From: Sipunculus nudus
Lineage: Eukaryota > Annelida > Sipuncula > Golfingiida > Sipunculidae
Direction of reading: 5' to 3'
Assembly: GCA_026874595.1 (NCBI GenBank)
Contig: CM049321.1
Coordinates: 1,424,479-1,488,478, forward strand
Length of the DNA stretch: 64,000 bases
Shown in pieces: positions 13,301 to 28,300 of the stretch. The notes beneath the pieces are model-generated. The model made no database searches, was not told where the DNA came from, and was given only the letters and a program-made list of their open reading frames with translations. Within the stretch, counting starts at the first letter, position 1; each line of letters begins with the position of its first letter. The translations under genes and the position numbers were made by a program.

Positions 13301-16300
13301 TCCAAGGTCACAATGATGCCATTTCCATGACGATTGCCATCTTGCCACATGCCCATATATTTCTGACCTGAAATACAAAGCAATGACTTTAGGTACTGTT
13401 GCCTGAAGATTTATTTGAATCATTATCTACACTGTATTTATTATGACATAAAAACTGTAAATATCAATAATGAGATTATACACCGACTGAGACACTGACA
13501 ATGGTCAGCTCACAATCAGATACTGGTTCAACCAATCAGTGACAGACTGACATTTGTTAAATTATTTGAATTTCATCAAGCCGAGGAGCAGTGAATGAGA
13601 GGTAAGTCAAGTGACCCATGACCCATGACACTCAGCAGCTGTGTGTGATGTACTAAACTTACAGGACTGTCAATGCAACTGCTGAGGGTACAGAAAATCA
13701 GTTTCTAGATTATTGTATTCAGATTTGTTTTACAGAGTAAGCCTGTTATCAAATCAGAATATTTCTACAAATAAGATACATTTCAACTATGTAAACTCCA
13801 GTATATATAGCAGCTGTTTTGTGTTGATTTCAAAGCTCTTATTAAAAACTGTAATAAAGATTTCATCATAGTATCATCATAAAAGTGTGTTATATGTTGA
13901 CAAAGGCAGGACAACTATTCTCACTGAGCAGTTCATAAATGTGTGGAAACTGAACACCCATAATCCAAATTCAAATTTTAAGAAATTAGTTAACTGCAGT
14001 GATTTTATTACTGCTTAATATTGATTTAATAATTATAGCTAATGGTAGAATTTTCTTTATAGGAGTAAAACACTGATTTCCTGGTTATGTTACCTCTCTG
14101 GATGTCATCTAGCACACCGTAACCACAGCGACGATCATCTCGCCATTCACCCAGATAGATGCTGGCAATGCTCGACAGGAAGCGGCCCTGACGCATAAGA
14201 CCATGGCCGAACCTCTTTCCCTGAACAAAATGACCTTCATAGGTATCACCTGAGGAATACCTGCGAATAAATTTAAATATAAAGTAGCAGTACGTTAAAT
14301 AAAATTAAATATAAATATGAATAACAATAAGTGGGTGTTTTCATAATCAAGGGAAAAATCCTTTGGTTTTGATATGAATGTCACAAGGGGAATGCACCAT
14401 GTTTGACTTTTAAAATGTGTCAGATGTCAAATAATTTATATGCCTCTTTCCTGGCCTGCAGCAAACAGAGTGTTGGGACTACTAGACAAATTTAATCATA
14501 TCATGAATATGTATGAGATGGACCTTAGATCCTATACATACTTCACAGTAAAGGAAAGGTAAGACAAGTGACTCAAGGGTCATGAAACTCAGATAACATA
14601 AAGTTATTTATTTTACATGGATTGTACAAATAAATATTATAACTAATCACAGCATTCTCCATGGCTCAGATAATGGCATTTGGTAGCCTGTCGGGATGGA
14701 GGAAACCTGAGAGCCTGGAGAAAACCACCGGGTGGTTAGCATGACATGTGATACAGTACTCACTTCACAGTAGCAAACCCATGAAGCAGTCCTTCCTTCC
14801 AGTTCCCTGTTTGTATCTCCTGCTGGTCACCTGATGGGATCATCATGGTACCAGGTCTGTAAAAATATATCATTTCATTTTAACAATGACTGAAAGCTCC
14901 AGAACCATCAACAGAATGCAAAAGGGAAGTACACTGTCTGACAGTGACTTTGCCGAGTCCACAACGTCTGAGTCAAGAGTAAGAACAAGTCATGGACTAA
15001 CAAGTCTAGATTCTCGAGGTTTGAGTACAAGTCCACCTTCTTCGAGTCTCAGCCACTTTGAAGCCAAGTACAAGTCCGAGTCACAGACCAATACACATCT
15101 CCTTGATTAGAAATTTTTAATGGATATTTTAGATTATCATGTGTATATTAAGTTAGTTATTATATGCTCTTTACTTGAATGTTACATTGCCCTGAATGCC
15201 AACCTGAAGTTTGGTAGTTTGTGAATTGTGTATCAGTCGTTATAGACAGTGACAAGAGCTTTTTCCTGATGGACTCCAGCAGAGACTCAGTCTTACTTCT
15301 CTAGTCCTCACCTCTAAGTACTAGTCCGAGTACAGAACCTTCAAGTCTGAGTCCAGAACCTTCAAGTCAGAGTCAGAGTCCCTCGAAAAGTGGATTCACG
15401 TCTAGACTTGACCACAGTGTGAAGTGATCTACGCTTCTTAACAACTCTTCTTCTTTTCAATAGCCGTCACATTCAGAGTTCAGTTCTTCTGATGAAATGT
15501 GTGGGCTGTACAACTTCTCCCTGGCCATGGTTGGTGTTGCCCAGATCTCTTTCCTTAGTGGCTGGTGGTTCCTGCAGTCCTGGAGTACATGCTCAACAGC
15601 CCAAATGGGCATAATGGAGACCATATTAGCTGGAAGCATCTGTACATGTGTTGGTTCAGCCTGGTGTGTTCTGTCTGGATGTGATATATGGATACTTGCT
15701 GTTGCCTTGACAGTGGATGGCAGCTGTCCTTCACCTTTGGTGGTGTGTGTAATGATATGATGTTGGTCTTTATCTCTTTATCTCGTTATCTCTTCATAGC
15801 TAATAGCATCCTCCTCTTGGTCATCAGATGCACACCTAGCCTTGCCATCCTGTCAGCTTCCTCATTACCTACAGTGTTCCACAGTGGGATGGGGTCTCCT
15901 GTAGTACTAGTCTAGTACACTTGATGCTAATTTACAAATGAAAACACAGACGTTTTTTCAACCTACTGAAGAACACTTGACACAAACAGAAATGAAAATA
16001 TTTTTTTCGGGGCTTTTTTGGTTTGTAAACAATGTCACAATAAATTGACAGCACATAACTTACCCATGCATCATGTTCTCCTTGAAGTGACCTTCATATT
16101 TTTTCCCATCATTCCACTCCAAAACACCCCTGAAACACAGAAAATCTCCATTACTTACAGGAAATTAAGTGTATCATGTATGTACAGAAAGAAAACAAAA
16201 ATATTCTCATATCAGCAGGTAAATTTTACAAAGAACATGTCTGTAAAGTATACAGAGTTTCCACTTCCAATTAGTGAAGCCATTTGCAGTCATAAGTCTG

Positions 16301-19300
16301 TGATTAAACTTCATTTTAGTACAAAATGTAGGTATAAAATATTAATATTATTTAAAATTTCTGGAGTATATATATGACCATATTTCAAAATATCAAAAAC
16401 ATTTGTGTGAAATTTTTATTTGATTAACAATGCCACCAACAGGCCTTTTCCTGAAATTTCGAAGTCAATTAAGCCTCTACCCCCCAGGATAAGTTCATTT
16501 CTAGGCTAGACACGTGACCAACATGGCGGTATGAGACGTGGAGAGAAAGGTCTCTGGATATAAGCGAATTGTAATCACGTGAAAAAAGGTCTAGAAATGC
16601 CACCAAAAGGTAAAAGAGGGAGGGGAGGAGAAAAAGCTAGTGAGAGTGAGTCTTCAGAGACAATAGAAGCGTATTTGACGCGAGAAACTGAAAGTTTGTC
16701 TGATGATCAGGGACAAATGGCGGAGGCGAGCCCAACAGAGCTCGGCACGCTTGAGCGGAGACTAACAGATTTAATTACAAGGGTGGCCAGTGGTATCAAA
16801 GCGGAATGTAAGAAGATCAGAGATGAATTTACTGAAAAGTTTGACAGTCTGAAAGGATTACAAACGAGTCTTGAGTTTACACAGGCACAGGTTAAAGAAC
16901 TTGGAGAAGATAAACTTAAGCTGGAACAACGGGTGAAAGAACTAGAGATAAAACTTGAGAATAACCAGAGAGAATTGTTGGTCTACAAAGGTGAAATACG
17001 GGAGAAACTAAATCAAATCGAGAGACACAGCAGAGAATATAATGTCAGAGTGAAAGGAGTAAAAGAGGAAAAAGGTGAAAATGTCAGACAGAAAGTGGTC
17101 AAAGCACTTGAAAAACAAGGAGCCGGGAGAGCAGACATGCTCAGTGAGAAAATTGAAGTAGCCCATAGAATAGGTCCATGGAAAGACAATCGAGACCGGC
17201 ACATTATTGTGAGATTATTTAGTAGAGAGGACCGCCAGGAGCTATTGACGAAAACAAAAAGGCGTGGGCCAGGTGGGAAGAATATGGTGACCGAGGATCT
17301 TACTAAAATGGACTTAGCATTGAAGAAAAAGGCCATTCCGCTCATGAATGAAGCCCACGCAAATAATCAGAAAGCCAGGTTCACAAGAGGCCGACTGATC
17401 ATTGATGGGAAACAAGTGCCCATTGAACAGTCTCGCGTCGGGGAAACGGCGAGCCAAGGCTCTGATATTCCTACAATAGGCAATGTGACCAGCTGAACAG
17501 TGAATGGCGTCTATGCGGACAGGCGGGTTGTAACTGAGGGCGACACCTTCTGGACATTGTCAAAACCAGCTTAAGCTGTCAGAGACGGTGGTTCTGGTTA
17601 TGAGAGACTGTACATAAACATTATGTAAGTTTATTTTTGGAACCATTCGTAACAAAACGTTACATATATGTATATGTATTTTTCATACGTGTAATTGTAA
17701 CATGAAATGATCATTCGATCTTTGTGATTTTATAAGGCTGTCTTAAGTTTCAAGATAGCTTGTTTTCTGAATTTGTGAAATAAGGTAAATTGTATTATAT
17801 ATATGAAACTATGGCATTGTTGACAAAGCTTGTTAGTAGATCTGTATAATACCAGCAATCGGGCAGAGATATTAAAACAGTTTATTTTTAATTGGTCAGG
17901 GTTTGAATACATGCATATTAAGTAATTATATGTATGCATATTTATGTACTTTATTCACTTCTCAGATTTAATTACATTCATGAAATTGCAGCAAGTGGAT
18001 AACTTCACAACGTCCTTGATGGAGAAATCTGGTTACATCTTATTTAACTTTATTTATCTATTTATTTTGTGAATTTATGATCTTGATACATATTTCAATG
18101 TTAAATTTATAAAAGCAATTGCAGGAATCTAAATGCTTGAAAGATCTTTTATTTAATCATTTATTAATGTTTGTGACATGGTGATTGTGACATCTATGTA
18201 AACATTTCATCTTTATTATTGAAATTGTGGGAAGCAAAATGTTTGCCTAGTGAAAGGTCTTTATTTATTCATGTATTTTTATTTTTTTTTTTTTTAATCT
18301 TGAATTTGTGATTTTGATATCCATTTATAAATTCTATTTTTATTAATGCCATTGCAAAAAGTATATGCTTGAATAGCTTTTATATGGGGCAAACTGAATT
18401 TAATCATTTATACTGTTATGAAGACAAAATGTCAGACCGTTTTGTTAATAACAAAAGTGTATCTCGAGACCAGTATGTTGGACACAGTAACACACCGGGC
18501 TATCAGAATTCACACCGGTTAGCTCGATGGTGGAACTTCACTGTTTTGTGTACCTTCATTGTTACTACAGAAGTCAGAGAGATGACAAAAATAACATAAT
18601 CACTTTTGAAACCTATGTATTCATTGTATTTATATTAATTTGTTTTATGCTTAGTGGAAGCTACATAATTTGTAAGTGGAGTTCCTATAGGTTTGTGCTT
18701 ATAGATATATTAGAAGAGTCTCTTGTGAGATGTAAAACATATCAGGTAGAATGTAACATTAATTTATATTTCCAAAAATTTTGTGGGAAAATTATATTTA
18801 AGCATATTATACCTGGTACACTCAGGATACTTCACATGATAATTTACATACACCTACAACTACTTCGAGTCAGATTTTAATGTATTAAGCATGAATGTTA
18901 GGGGTTTTAGAAATTTAAAGAAAAGAAGAGCCATATTCAGTTGGGCAAGGAAACATAAATCAGATATTGTGATGTTACAAGAAACTTACAGCGAAAATAT
19001 GGATGAAAATTATTGGAAACATGAGTGGGGAGGAGAAGTTATTTTTAGTCACGGCACCAGTAACAGCAGGGGGGTAGCCTGTTTTATTTCCAACAAAATT
19101 CAGTGTAAAATTGTTAACAAATATACTGACAAAGAAGGAAGAATCATAATCTTCAAAGCAGATATAAATAATAATATGTGGAATATTATAAACTTGTATG
19201 CACCAAATGAGGAAAGAAAACAAATTTTGTTTTACAGAGACCTAAAATTAATGCTGAAAGAGATGGAAATTGAACCTGATGATAACATTATACTTGGAGG

Positions 19301-22300
19301 TGATTGGAACTGTGCTTTAACATTAAGGGATAAAAAGGGGGGTCAAGGTCTTTGTAAATTAAGAGTTGTAACTGAGATAATGAAGATAAAAACCAGTCTA
19401 GATTTGAAAGATATATGGAGAATGAAAAATCCAGAAAAAGAACAGTATACATGGCGACAAAGATCAAAAAAGATTTACAGCAGGTTAGACTATTTTCTTA
19501 TATCTAATAGTGTGCAAGAACGTGTAATGAATACCTTAATACTACCAGCGTTTAAGTCCGACCACTCAAGCATCACAATTACTTTTAATAAAAATGAAAA
19601 TGAAAAAAGAGGGAGAGGATATTGGAAGTTTAATAACAAACTTTTAGAAGATAAAAAATATAGAGATTTAATGAATTCAAAGATAGAGGAATGGCTTCAG
19701 GAGAAAGACGATTTTAATCCAAACCTATTCTGGGAATTGATCAAATATAAAATTAGAAAAGAAACTATAAAATATGCAAAAAATAAAAGCAAAGAATTAA
19801 AAGAACGAGAATTAAGTATTATTGGAGAGCTTCAAATTTTAGAAGATGATGAAAGCAATCAAGAAAAGTATAGTGAATTACAAAAAGAATTAAATGAAAT
19901 TTACAAAATCAAGGTAGACGGAATAATTACAAGGGCAAAAATTAGATGGGTAGAGAAGGGAGAGACAAATTCAAAATATTTCTATAGCTTAGAGAAAAGG
20001 AATGGGAATAATAAATATATAAAACAATTAGAAGATAGTGATGGCATGATGATTACAGGTATGCAGAATATTCTTCAGGAAGAAAAAAGATTTTTCAAAA
20101 AGCTTTATTCGTCTAGAAATATAAATTCAATACATTTAAATACAAATCCTTTCCTAAATAATGATAATATTCCAAAACTTACTACAGAAGAGCGACTGTC
20201 ATGTGAAGGATATTTATCTGTAGAAGAATGTCTAAAAGCAACAAAAACCTTTAAGAAAAATAAGTCGCCAGGAAATGATGGACTCTCATCTGAATATATA
20301 CTATGTTTTTGGGAGAAGCTAGGAAACGTTATGGTCCACAGTTTTAATTATTCTTTAGATTTAGGTATAATGACACCATCACAGAGGCAAGCAGTTATAA
20401 CATTAATTGAGAAAAAAGATAAAGATCGTACAAAACTAAAAAACTGGCGCCCAATCTCCCTTCTTAATACGGATTACAAAGTTATGACAAAAGCTCTTTC
20501 ATTCAGACTTAAATCAGTATTATCAAAATTGATACACAAGAATCAGTATGGATATATGAAAGACACATCAACAACGGAAGCTGTAAGAACTATTTTAGAC
20601 GCCATATATTATATTGATTCAAGAAAATTAAATGGAATATTATTAACTATAGATTATGAAAAGGCTTTTGATACTTTAGAATGGAAATTTATATATGCTA
20701 CATTAAAGAAATTTAATTTTGGGGATTCCTTTATTAAATGGATTAAATTGTTATATAATGATATTCAGGCTTGTGTAATAAATAATGGCCATTCTTCAGG
20801 ATATTTTGAAATAGAAAGGGGGGTTAGACAAGGAGATCCGCTATCACCATATTTATTTATATTGTGTTTAGAAATAATGGCTATTAATATTCGTAATAAT
20901 CAAAATATACAAGGAATAAAAACTGAACATGAAGAACTGAAATTGACCTTATACGCGGATGATACTACAGTAATTGTAAAAAATATTGATTCTTTGAAAA
21001 GGGTTATGTCGCTTTTCAATGAATTTACATTGTACTCAGGATTACAGATGAACAAAGATAAAACCGAGGCAATGTGGCTGGGACAATGTAAGAATAATGA
21101 TGAAAAACCCTTTGGTCTAAAATGGCAAGATTGTGTCAAAGTGTTGGGAGTTCATATATCGTGTAATACTGAAATAATGGATAGACGCAACTTTGAGGAT
21201 AAACTTCAAAGTATTTATAGGATAACTAACATATGGAAACAAAGAAATTTAACCCTACAAGGAAGAATACTAATAACTAAGACCTTATGTTTTTCAAAGC
21301 TAACACATATATTATCAAACTTTATTATACCAAAAAGATTTAAGGATCAATTAAGTAAGTTAATGTGGACATTTATATGGAAAGGGAGAACTAGGGGGAA
21401 AGTGAAAAGAGAAGTTTTGGTAAAACCAATAGGAGAAGGCGGTTTAAATATGTTACATATTGATAGTTTTATAAAAGCACAGCACGTTATGTGGATCAAA
21501 AGGTACTTTAATAGAACACAGAAAGATTGGAAATTACTCCTTGATATATTTTGTGAAAGAATGGGAGGTACAAAACTTTTACTTAAATGTGACTATGAAC
21601 AAAATCAGTTGAGAAAGGTGTTGCCAGATATATATGTTAATATATTGATGACTTGGAAAGAAATTAGAGGGCAAAATTTGTTAAGTCCTTGTATCTGGAA
21701 TAACAAAAACATTAAAATAAAACAAGCAAAGTATTTTTGTGAATTCTCTTTTTCATAAAGGATTAGTGTATGTTAATCAAATGTATAAGAGCAATGGAAA
21801 TCCAGTTAGTTTCCAATATTGGGTCAACAAAGGAGCAAAAACCTGTGATTATTTAATTTATAGGGCAATCTTAAAACAGTGCAGGGGATTGATTTACAAA
21901 ACTGAGATAGAAAATGCAGAGAACGAGGAGAGATTGAAACAATGTAAGATAAAAAAGAGTTATGTATCTATAGAGAAAATTAAATCAAAACAAGCTTATG
22001 ATTTTTTTGTTGATCGGATAAAGAGTGGGCAACATACAACAAAAGAAAAATTGAGTATAAGGTATAATATATCAGAAGAAGAATGGGAAACTTTGTTTTT
22101 AAATGCTGCTTCCTTATGTAAAGCTAAAAAGCTGTGGGAATTTCAGTATAAAATTTTGCAAGATTATTTATATTTAAATGGAAAATTATTTAAATTTGGT
22201 CTTACAGAAACCCCTAACTGCAGATACTGTCAATTACATATTGAGGATTATGCACATTTATTTCTAAGATGTGATGTGGTGAAGTTATTATGGCAAGAAG

Positions 22301-25300
22301 TCATTAGTTTTTATAATATATCACCAGAATTTATATGTGAGAAATTTATTATCTTTGGTATACCAGAGAAACATCATAAAAAAGAGAATAAAATTTTCCT
22401 ACATGTCAAAGATTTTATTTATAAGACAAAGGAGAATTATATGCTTAGTATAGAAAACTTTAAAAATTACATGAAGTTTGAAAAAAGGGTAGAATGCACT
22501 CAAAATAAGAGAGATAGTAATTGGTGTTTACTTTGGGAATCAATTGAAGGAAACTGTTAATATCATATATGTTAATACTAAAGCCAAACCATCTTTATAT
22601 TTTATGTAATTTTCTATGTCTATTGTTGTTTGTCGTGTTTTGTTTAAGTATATGTATATGTCCACTCTGTTTTTGTATGTTCATTGTATCTTGTTTGTTT
22701 CAATAAAAATTAAAAAAAAAAAAAAAAAAAAAAAAGTTCATTTCTATATCCATATTTGGGTAAAAAGTTTTTTTGGGTGGACCTTCTTGGAAACAGAACC
22801 ATCGATTTCAAATTTTTCTTTTTTTCTGCTATTTTCAGTTTATTTTAGATCTCCAATATGGCTGATTTTCAAAAGCTGAACTTTAAGCACAATGTCTGTC
22901 TTGGTCAAAGATTTGCACCTGATATTTATTTATGACCTTGACCTTATTCCAAAGGTCATGCACTGTATAGCCAATCTCCCATTATCACTCAGGGGTGGGC
23001 ATAAGGGGGAGGCTTCCAGTGAATGCTTTGCGACTGCATCCGTCTGGTTTTGATCCTGACTTTGGCTCTCTCAAGTGTAGTTTACGACAATATTTTGACC
23101 AACAAGGTTAACCATTTTAATATGGAATATCAATATAGACTAGATAAGCTTCATGAGTCAGAACAGAAGACTGTTAGAGCTTACTGTCCATGCATGACAC
23201 CGTTGTGCCAGGCTCCGGTGTATTTGGCATCTTTGTGTGGTCCAGGTTTGTAGAAGATATGGATCCCGTGCCGTGTTTTTGGAGGTGTCAGTCTGGTATT
23301 CCCAAGATGGATGACACCTGCCCCTTTCTGTCTCTGACTAGTAACTGCTTTATATATGGCATCCTGTAGCGCCCACAACCAGTCAGCCTGAAGATATATA
23401 ATCATGTAATAATCATATGATAATTATAATTAATATAATAGCATAAACCATTAATCCTTATCATAAAAAACAGTAACATTAAAATTATGCTAAATGAAAA
23501 CAAATATATTTTGGTGCCATATTACAACTTTTATGTTATCTTTGTTATAGCAACAGGTTCCAATAATTTTATGATCCAATGCAAACATATACATATTTGA
23601 AGATCTTCAACACTGAGACAGTTCTGACTTTTAAATGGTTTTAGAAAGCATGTTATCCTAGGCCTTCTTGGTATTGGCATACAAATATTCTACGTCCAAT
23701 AAATATGAGCTCTTCCGTGCTCAAAAAAGGACAAATGACATTACTACATCTATAAACAAAAGCACTGCAAGGGTGCTTAATACAGAGAACTGAATTTCTT
23801 GTGAAAAAGTCTATTGGTAATGAGTTTTATAAAAATTCATCAAATTTTTGGTGATTCATCCAGGCACCCCCAAAGTCTGGTGACCTCTGACCTCAATAGA
23901 TATGGGTGGTTCTGCCTAGAATCGAACTCAGGTGAGATATAATATTAATTAATACTTCTGTGGAGTATCATTGAAATCCAACAGATTTCTGGTAAGTTAT
24001 TGCGGGGACTTTAAAAATTTATGGACGTACATATATATGGACAGATGCTGCCTATACCATAATTTGACTCATCTTAGACAGTGAGGTAGGACTCGAGTCC
24101 AGACTTGGACTCAAGTCTGGACTAGGAATTGAGGACTCAAGAAATCATTCATTGTCCATCTCAAGTACTGTAGAAAACAAAACTCTGTCACATATTACAT
24201 AATGAGTGTGCACATGGGTGAACCACAAAAGGAATATTACAACAAGGGACCTATGGGTCATGTCGCTCAGCTGAATTTTGGAAAATATAGGTAACTGCAA
24301 AATATTTTTGTTTCTTATGGTTTTTCCATGTATATTACCATTTGAAAAGCTAAGAGAAAATGGCCCAGCTTAAATGAAACTCTGTAAATTATAGAATAAT
24401 GGACATGAGCTAAAGCATATGGACTGTGTAATAAATGAAACCTTTGGCCTGAAACCATTTAGTGATGCACCAAGGGAAAAAATGGCCTTATAAAAGTTCC
24501 ATTTCATAAACAAATAATGTGTGAAGGTAATTAATTTTTCAAAAGTTAAATATATGGCCATATGAGTTAAAAATAAATCCCACAAAGTTTGACCAATATT
24601 TCTAATTTTAAAAACTAGATAACTAGACCCCGTCAACTTTAAGAGATATGAACGAAATGCTACAAAGTATTTATATCTTCTTAATTCTTGTCAGTTAGCA
24701 CTTTCATTAGGTCCTAATATTTTACCATATATGAATATTAGGATTAAATTCCTGAACATTTTTTCTTTAAAAAAAAATAAAAATTGCCCAAGTCTCAACA
24801 GAAAGAATTTTTTAACATTAAAATTATCAGCTTTGTCTTGTATATTAGTCCTGTGTATCGAAGCGGTGGGTTCAGTGAGGGGTCTCTGTTGTTACTGTTC
24901 ATCACTGAAAAAATGTGAAATTATAAGATTCATCTTGTTTAGAGTACAGGTCTGTCAACAGAATGGGGTGGGGGGGGGAGAGAGAAAGACTCCCTGTGGT
25001 ATTTACGCTGGCAGCCTGATCAAGCTCAACAAGAGAGAGGGCTTGCCGAAGTGATGGGATTACATAACAGCCTGGGGAGCATAGAGAGTTGCATTGAATG
25101 ACCTACAGTGACCTCAGTGGACTGCTTGACAATGTAAGGGAATACAACAAGAGCCTCCAAAAAAATTCAATAACTAGCCTAATTTTGCAGCTTTTGTTTT
25201 TCATATTTAAGATTTTAACAGATTTAATCCTTATGTGTACATGCTGTGAAAATAACATCCACAGTACTTACAGGAAAAAATTGTGCCGTGGCCAAAGTTG

Positions 25301-28300
25301 GGCAAAATTTAAGGTACTGATTTTATATTTATGCTAATAACTTAAAAAAAATTGCAAATTTCAGATCTAATTTTCCGTATAAAATTGAATCTTGATTAAA
25401 TGATGTTATATTCCTGATAAAAAGTCTCAGCCATTCTTATGTTAAGTGAGTAAATATATATCCTGATTTTTTTACAAAGTGCATTATGTTTGGGCCTTTA
25501 ACTTCAACAAATTATGCAATACTGACCTAAATTTTGGTATGTACATAGGAAATGTATGGAAGAATATGAATATTTACAATTACATCTAACATTATGCCAA
25601 TGTCTGGATTACCAGGTAAACAAAAGTAGGGTCATGATGCTAGAAAATACATATACATTAAGTCTTCTAAAAAACTTCAATAGCCTGACTATTTTTTAAG
25701 CTTATACTTTCAATTTCAAAATTCATCAGATTACATCCATATGTAAACTGGCTGTGAAAATTAAATCAAATGTACTTATAAGAAAAAAACATGCCATGGT
25801 CAAATTTAGGCAAAATTTAAGGTACCAATTTTTTTTTTGCTAATATTTTTAAAAATTTAACAGATTTTGATCTAATTTTGGGTATACAATTTAATTTTGA
25901 TTAAAAAGAAAGATATGTTACTGGAAAAAAAGTCCATAGCTTTAAATGTTTTGTGTTAAGTGATCAAATATCTTTCCTGATTTTTTACAAAATGCATTAT
26001 GTTTGAGCCCATAACTTTTTTTAAATCATATAATACAGACCTAATTTCTGGCATGTACATAGGAACTATATAGAGGAATATTTATGGTAAATATGAGAAA
26101 AAACAGGTGAGTGGTTTCGTAGTTAGGCTGTCCTGAAATGTGAAAATAGGTTTTTAATAAAAAATTGAGGTTTTTCCTTAATTTCTCAAAGGAACAAAGT
26201 CGCAAAGACCCAGTTTTGGCTTGGTAGGAGATCTTCGGGACATCTAACATTATGCCAACAACCTTGGGAGCATACAGAGCTGCACTGAATGACAAACAGT
26301 GACCACAGTGGACTGCTTGACAATGTAAGGGAATACAACCAGAGCCTCCAAAAAAATTCAATAACTAGCCTAATTTTGCAGCTTTAATTTTCAAATTTCA
26401 GATTTTACCGGTTAAATCCTTATTTGTACATGCTGTGAAAATTAGATCAACAGTACTTATAGGAAAAAAACGTGCCATGGTCAAAACTGGGCAAAATTTA
26501 AGGTACCAATTTTTTATATTTGTTAATATTTTTAAAAATTTTAAAGATTTTGATCAAATTTTGGGTATAAAATTTACTTTTGATTAATCAAAGTTATATT
26601 ACTGGAAAAAAAGTCCATAGCTTTAACATGTTTTGTGTTAAGTGTTCAAATATCTTTCCTGATTTCTTACAAAATGCATTATGTTTGGGCCCATAACTTT
26701 TTTAAATTGCATAATACAGACCTAATTTCTGGCATGTACATAGGAACTATATAGAGAAATATTTATGGTAAATATGAGGAAAAACAGATAAGTGGTTTTG
26801 ATATTAGGCAGTCCTGAAGTGTGAAAATAGGTTTTTAATAAAAAAATTGAGGTTTTTCCTTAATTTCTCAAAGGAATGAAGTAGCAAAGACCCAGTTTTC
26901 GGCTTGGTAGGAGATCTTGGGGACATCTAACATTATGCCGAATTTTGGATTCCTAGGTCTTACGGTTTCAAAATGTGCCACATCTACGGACGGACGGACG
27001 GACGGACCGACGGATGGACGGACAGACAGACGGACGGACGACGGACCACGACTATAGCTCAGATGACTTATAGTCAGCTGAGCTAAAAAATAAGACTATA
27101 CATACAAAGTTTTAGCTGTGTATCAAGGGTAAAATGAAATTTAAACATTCAAGTTAAGGGCATTTGTAAACTAACGTAGAATTTGCATGATTGTCTCAAT
27201 TATCCTTCTTAAAGCTCTTTCAATAAAAAGATTTGTATTGGACTCAGACTTGGACTTGAGTTCCATATGACACAGACTTGAAGAAGATAGACTTGGACAT
27301 GAACCTCAAGGACTCGGACTTTGGATTCAGACTTAGAGTAGCCCGGACTTGGACTTGCACTCGGGTTCAGATGGTGTGGACTTTGACTACATCACTGATC
27401 TAAGACTGATATATAAAAAGCATTTGCCTACATATCAGTATTGTATTAAGTCTATTTACCTTACTCTGGGTGTCAGGTGTGGTTAGGATGAGTGTTTCCT
27501 CTGGCATCATTAACTTAATTGCATTCCTGTCAATCAAACAAAAAAATTTCTATTTATAGCATGCATGTATTCTATATATAGCATATTTATAGTCAATACA
27601 GTTTCTCTAATATTATGTATCAGTTCTAACCTGCTTAGAACTTAAAGACATTTCAGAAATACATGAATGACACTAAGCCTTCATTTGCTCTCTGATAAAC
27701 ACTTAATCTATATTGTCATCTTATTACTACTGATGAAACGGAATGACAAGTCTGAAACCTTGAATAAGTCTTCATGAATACACAACAAACATATTCACTG
27801 ATATATGATATTTTGGTACAAATAACTGAATGAATTGATGTATAATGAAACTGAATAATGGGGCAAAAACCACTTATGTTTCAAAAGTTCAACTGAATAA
27901 ATGTTGTTAAATATTCATAATATTTGGTTAAAACAACTCCCTACTTTGATTTTTTAGAAATACTGGTATAATATAGCATGACATATTTCAGTGCCTAAAG
28001 TATGGTTTCATATACAGTGTTTTAAATGATGATGTAATGCATATAAATTGAAAGTGCATACAATATTCAAAATGGCCAATAACAAGGACTTATATTAAGG
28101 TTTCTTTAGTGAAAAATTGCTAGACTAAGTAATATTTCCCTGTCTGATTAATATTCTCCTGTCTGATTAATATTCTCCTGTCTGATTAATATTCTCCTGC
28201 TGATTAATATTCTCCTGTCTGATTAATATTCTCCTGCCTGATTAATATTCTCCTGCTGATTAATATTCTCCTGCCTGATTAATATTCTCCTGTCTGATTA

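Larger units (their letters stand above)
13368..15440. other. Introns with GAGTC-rich degenerate tract
   Basis: Apart from the exons at 14094-14260 and 14764-14856, no gene is seen. About 14935-15090 and 15295-15410 are degenerate short repeats of AGTC/GAGT words (for example CAAGTCCGAGTC and GAACCTTCAAGTC). Similar text occurs on the other strand sense near 24080-24135 and 27240-27380, so this is a dispersed low-complexity family. Head-motif relics occur near 13606 and 14567. Confidence 0.5.
16504..22733 (+). mobile_element. L1-like LINE, near full length, antisense in ALS2 intron
   Basis: A 6.2-kb non-LTR retrotransposon with a 5' leader (16504-16596), ORF1, a ~1.4-kb inter-ORF region, ORF2, a short 3' UTR, an AATAAA at about 22702 and a poly(A) run of ~25. 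An exact 13-bp direct repeat flanks it. It has no LTRs and includes an AP endonuclease, a reverse transcriptase and a CCHC-like C terminus. ORF1 has an L1-type coiled coil plus RRM-like region. I see one frameshift and no other internal stops in the two ORFs, so the insertion is probably recent. It lies in the intron between the first two MORN exons, opposite to ALS2. Confidence 0.93.

Noticed and set aside
22616-22879. 87-codon frame with poly-Lys
   Set aside because: It runs through the LINE 3' UTR, poly(A) tail and flank.
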